Positions 4,356 to 5,781 of a stretch of DNA of 5,781 bases are shown in pieces. The position numbers and the translations under genes are program-made. The stretch covers positions 1 to 5,781 of the forward strand of contig CAZZDA010000058.1 of NCBI GenBank assembly GCA_964652585.1, given 5' to 3'. The notes below the pieces were generated by a model that saw nothing but the letters and a program-made list of their open reading frames with translations, made no database searches and was not told the DNA's origin. Source of the stretch: CAZZDA01 sp964652585. GTDB taxonomy: Bacteria; Patescibacteriota; Patescibacteriia; UBA1544. Position 1 is the first letter of the stretch; every line of letters starts with the position of its first letter.

Positions 4356-5714
4356 TTAAAATGGGATTTTTTCTGCATCCAGTTCATCATTTGCTCTACT
4401 GGTTTTTTCAGGGGTATTCTGTACCCCACCCTCGTTTACACTATTACTTGTATCGTCTTCAAAATGATACAAGGAGGAGGGGAAAGTCATCATTTTTCGT
4501 TTATCGTTAGTGTCTTGTTCTTGTACTATCAGACCAGATGTTTCAAGCATAGGCAGTATTTGCTGGCGGAGCTGGGTACTATCTAGCATCCGTCCATAAG
4601 TAGCAAAATGCTTTTCCAGTAATTCCTGTCGTGAGAGGCCAACCTTTTCTTCCAAGCTATTGTTTTTATCAAGCCATGCAGGTAGTATCACTTCACGATA
4701 AAGGTTGTAGATGTAGGGTGGCAAATTAAGTTCTTGGCTGACCGATATTTTGTCCCAGAGCTTAAATGCTGCGTCAATGTCCTCCTCATTGGCCGTAATG
4801 GTAGAGCCATCACGTTCGCGCCACCATACGTTTAAGATGGCAAAGGACTTAATAAGTGCCAATAGCCGTTTAATATCACGCTGATGACGCGGTTTGAGCG
4901 TTTTGTTCGTACCTAAAAACCGTTCTTTGACCCGTTCGTGGTCAATGATGTTGATTTCTTTGATATTTTCAAGTTTTATAGCCCGTACCCGTTCTTTGAG
5001 TAAAATCCGATTGGGGTCTTCCTCAAGCCAGCTCGTAAAGCTCTTGCTATCCGCTTCTTTAAGAATGGTCGCCGTAATGGCCTGCTGGATTTTGTCTTGA
5101 CTCACTTCGGGAGAGAGTAAAAGAAAACGGGTTGCCTCTTGTTCATCAATACGCAAACCAGCCGTACAGAAAATAACTGACGGATACCCCCGCAAAAGTA
5201 CGTTTTTAGTTTTGAGCCCGAACTTTTGGGACTTGTCGGTTATCTTTAATGTAATTTCTTTTTTGTCGTGCGATAGTAATGGACGTAAGCGTGCTAACAA
5301 GTCATTATGGGGTTGGTCAAGGAAAATCAGCACCTTATGCGACAGGTCTACCAGATAGCAGTTTTTATCTTTATCATACTCACCAGTATCATGGAAGAAA
5401 GCTGTCGGGCTGCAATAGGCAATTTCCATTACATCATCTTGTGGAAACAAGCGGGCAATCTCGGTTGGTATATAGCTTTTGCCCGTTGACGACGGAGCAT
5501 TGTAGCTGATGTTGAATTGGGAGTTTTCGGTATATGCCGATAATTCACAGAGAAACGTAGCAAGTTTGTTTTCCGCATCGTACTTAATGGTCAATCCCAG
5601 CGTTTCCAGCAATTGTTCGGCGGTGAGCTGGCTGAATTTGGTGGTATCAATGCGCTCGGGGTAAGGACTGGCATATTTTTTGAATAAGTTGTCGGCACTG
5701 CCCCCAAGTTTCAT
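4356..5714 (-). CDS. P-loop NTPase with C-terminal winged helix, probable replication/helicase-like protein of the element
   Basis: Starting at ATG 5714 gives 452 residues. Walker A is APSSTGKS (residues 73-80), Walker B is KVLIFLDQP (D133), followed by a sensor-1-like segment GYPSVIFCTAG (177-187) and a possible arginine finger in EATRFLLLSPE. This order resembles AAA+/helicase ATPases found next to primases in phages and plasmids. Residues about 340-420 look like a winged helix (LSRQELLEKHF, then LRQQILPMLETSGLIVQEQD), suited to DNA binding. The tail is acidic and disordered. A TTG at 5747 would add 11 residues, but it would lie almost at the predicted transcript start and lacks a Shine-Dalgarno sequence; a stop codon lies four codons before it. 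No primase or nuclease motif is seen. The likely job is unwinding or initiation for the element. A regulatory or defence ATPase is possible. It points the same way as the zinc-ribbon and recombinase genes. Confidence 0.75.
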   Translation of the reverse strand: MKLGGSADNLFKKYASPYPERIDTTKFSQLTAEQLLETLGLTIKYDAENKLATFLCELSAYTENSQFNISYNAPSSTGKSYIPTEIARLFPQDDVMEIAYCSPTAFFHDTGEYDKDKNCYLVDLSHKVLIFLDQPHNDLLARLRPLLSHDKKEITLKITDKSQKFGLKTKNVLLRGYPSVIFCTAGLRIDEQEATRFLLLSPEVSQDKIQQAITATILKEADSKSFTSWLEEDPNRILLKERVRAIKLENIKEINIIDHERVKERFLGTNKTLKPRHQRDIKRLLALIKSFAILNVWWRERDGSTITANEEDIDAAFKLWDKISVSQELNLPPYIYNLYREVILPAWLDKNNSLEEKVGLSRQELLEKHFATYGRMLDSTQLRQQILPMLETSGLIVQEQDTNDKRKMMTFPSSLYHFEDDTSNSVNEGGVQNTPEKTSRANDELDAEKIPF

Positions 5715-5749
5715 AAAATAATCAGTAGGCTCTAGACTAGCAAACAATC

Positions 5750-5758
5750 TGGTATACT
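5750..5758 (+). promoter_or_regulatory. candidate extended -10 promoter facing out of the window, with possible divergent partner
   Basis: TGGTATACT matches the extended -10 form (TG-n-TATACT). An ATG at 5768 follows within about three bases of the predicted start, so a near-leaderless plus-strand gene (MLKR...) may begin here; only four codons are visible. GTATAC is self-complementary, so the minus strand reads TATACC at the same spot, with a start near 5745 suited to the NTPase ATG at 5714. No matching -35 boxes are clear. Confidence 0.35.
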
Positions 5759-5781
5759 ACCATTTGTATGCTAAAGAGAGC

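Larger units (their letters stand above)
759..5781. mobile_element. left part of an integrative element at tRNA-Trp (right end outside the window)
   Basis: From just after tRNA-Trp, the element-type genes share the minus orientation: NTPase, zinc-ribbon protein, large serine recombinase. An integrase abutting its target tRNA and a helicase-like NTPase with a winged helix further in fit an integrated plasmid or phage-like element. No capsid, portal, relaxase or conjugation gene is visible, so its type cannot be decided. The IS903-like insertion at 3174-4285 is a later arrival. The left border at about 759 is inferred and the right border is outside the window. Confidence 0.6.

Noticed and set aside
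5279..5509. Short plus-strand frames opposite the NTPase gene
   Set aside because: They are antisense to the Walker A/B region and have no independent evidence of coding.
759..5781. Second copy of the tRNA-Trp 3' end (attR) inside the window
   Set aside because: I looked for the GGTTCGATTCC T-arm motif and neighbouring bases on both strands and saw no second copy, so the right border must lie outside.
1..5781. CRISPR array, or UGA recoding as in Gracilibacteria
   Set aside because: No regularly spaced repeats are present, and every recognisable protein reads correctly with the standard code.

Overview
The window looks like the chromosome of a Patescibacteria/CPR-type bacterium, probably Parcubacteria-like, carrying the left end of an integrated mobile element. 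The lineage call is an inference. It rests on the compact tRNA-Thr / rpmG / tRNA-Trp cluster, the absence of Shine-Dalgarno sequences ahead of the genes, and the Lys-rich proteins. The standard code is used; no recoded UGA is needed.

Host side (1-758): the C-terminal end of an unrecognised, aromatic-rich, probably membrane protein (1-113); a good sigma70-type promoter (118-146); tRNA-Thr(TGT); a 51-codon rpmG for ribosomal protein bL33; a hairpin-rich spacer; and tRNA-Trp(CCA). In many bacteria rpmG and tRNA-Trp are followed by secE-nusG. Here they are followed by foreign-looking genes on the opposite strand.

Element side (about 759 to beyond the window end): three minus-strand genes point toward tRNA-Trp. 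In their transcriptional order these are a P-loop NTPase with a C-terminal winged-helix region (probable replication or helicase-like protein of the element), a conserved hypothetical zinc-ribbon protein, and a large serine recombinase. The recombinase frame stays open through the 3' half of tRNA-Trp on the antisense strand, and a rho-independent terminator for the tRNA sits inside its last codons. This is best explained by site-specific integration at tRNA-Trp, the recombinase being the integrase. The other end (attR, secE-nusG) is not in the window.

A complete IS5-family, IS903-group insertion sequence (3174-4285) lies between the NTPase and zinc-ribbon genes on the plus strand. Its DDE transposase is intact, it has 17-bp terminal inverted repeats with one mismatch, and it is flanked by a perfect 9-bp target duplication (GTTATATAA), so the insertion is recent. 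A structured region of nested inverted repeats (2385-2471) lies between the zinc-ribbon gene and the recombinase and may control recombinase expression.

The most interesting points are the three-way overlap of tRNA-Trp, its terminator and the integrase C-terminus at the presumed att site, and the two poorly characterised element genes.
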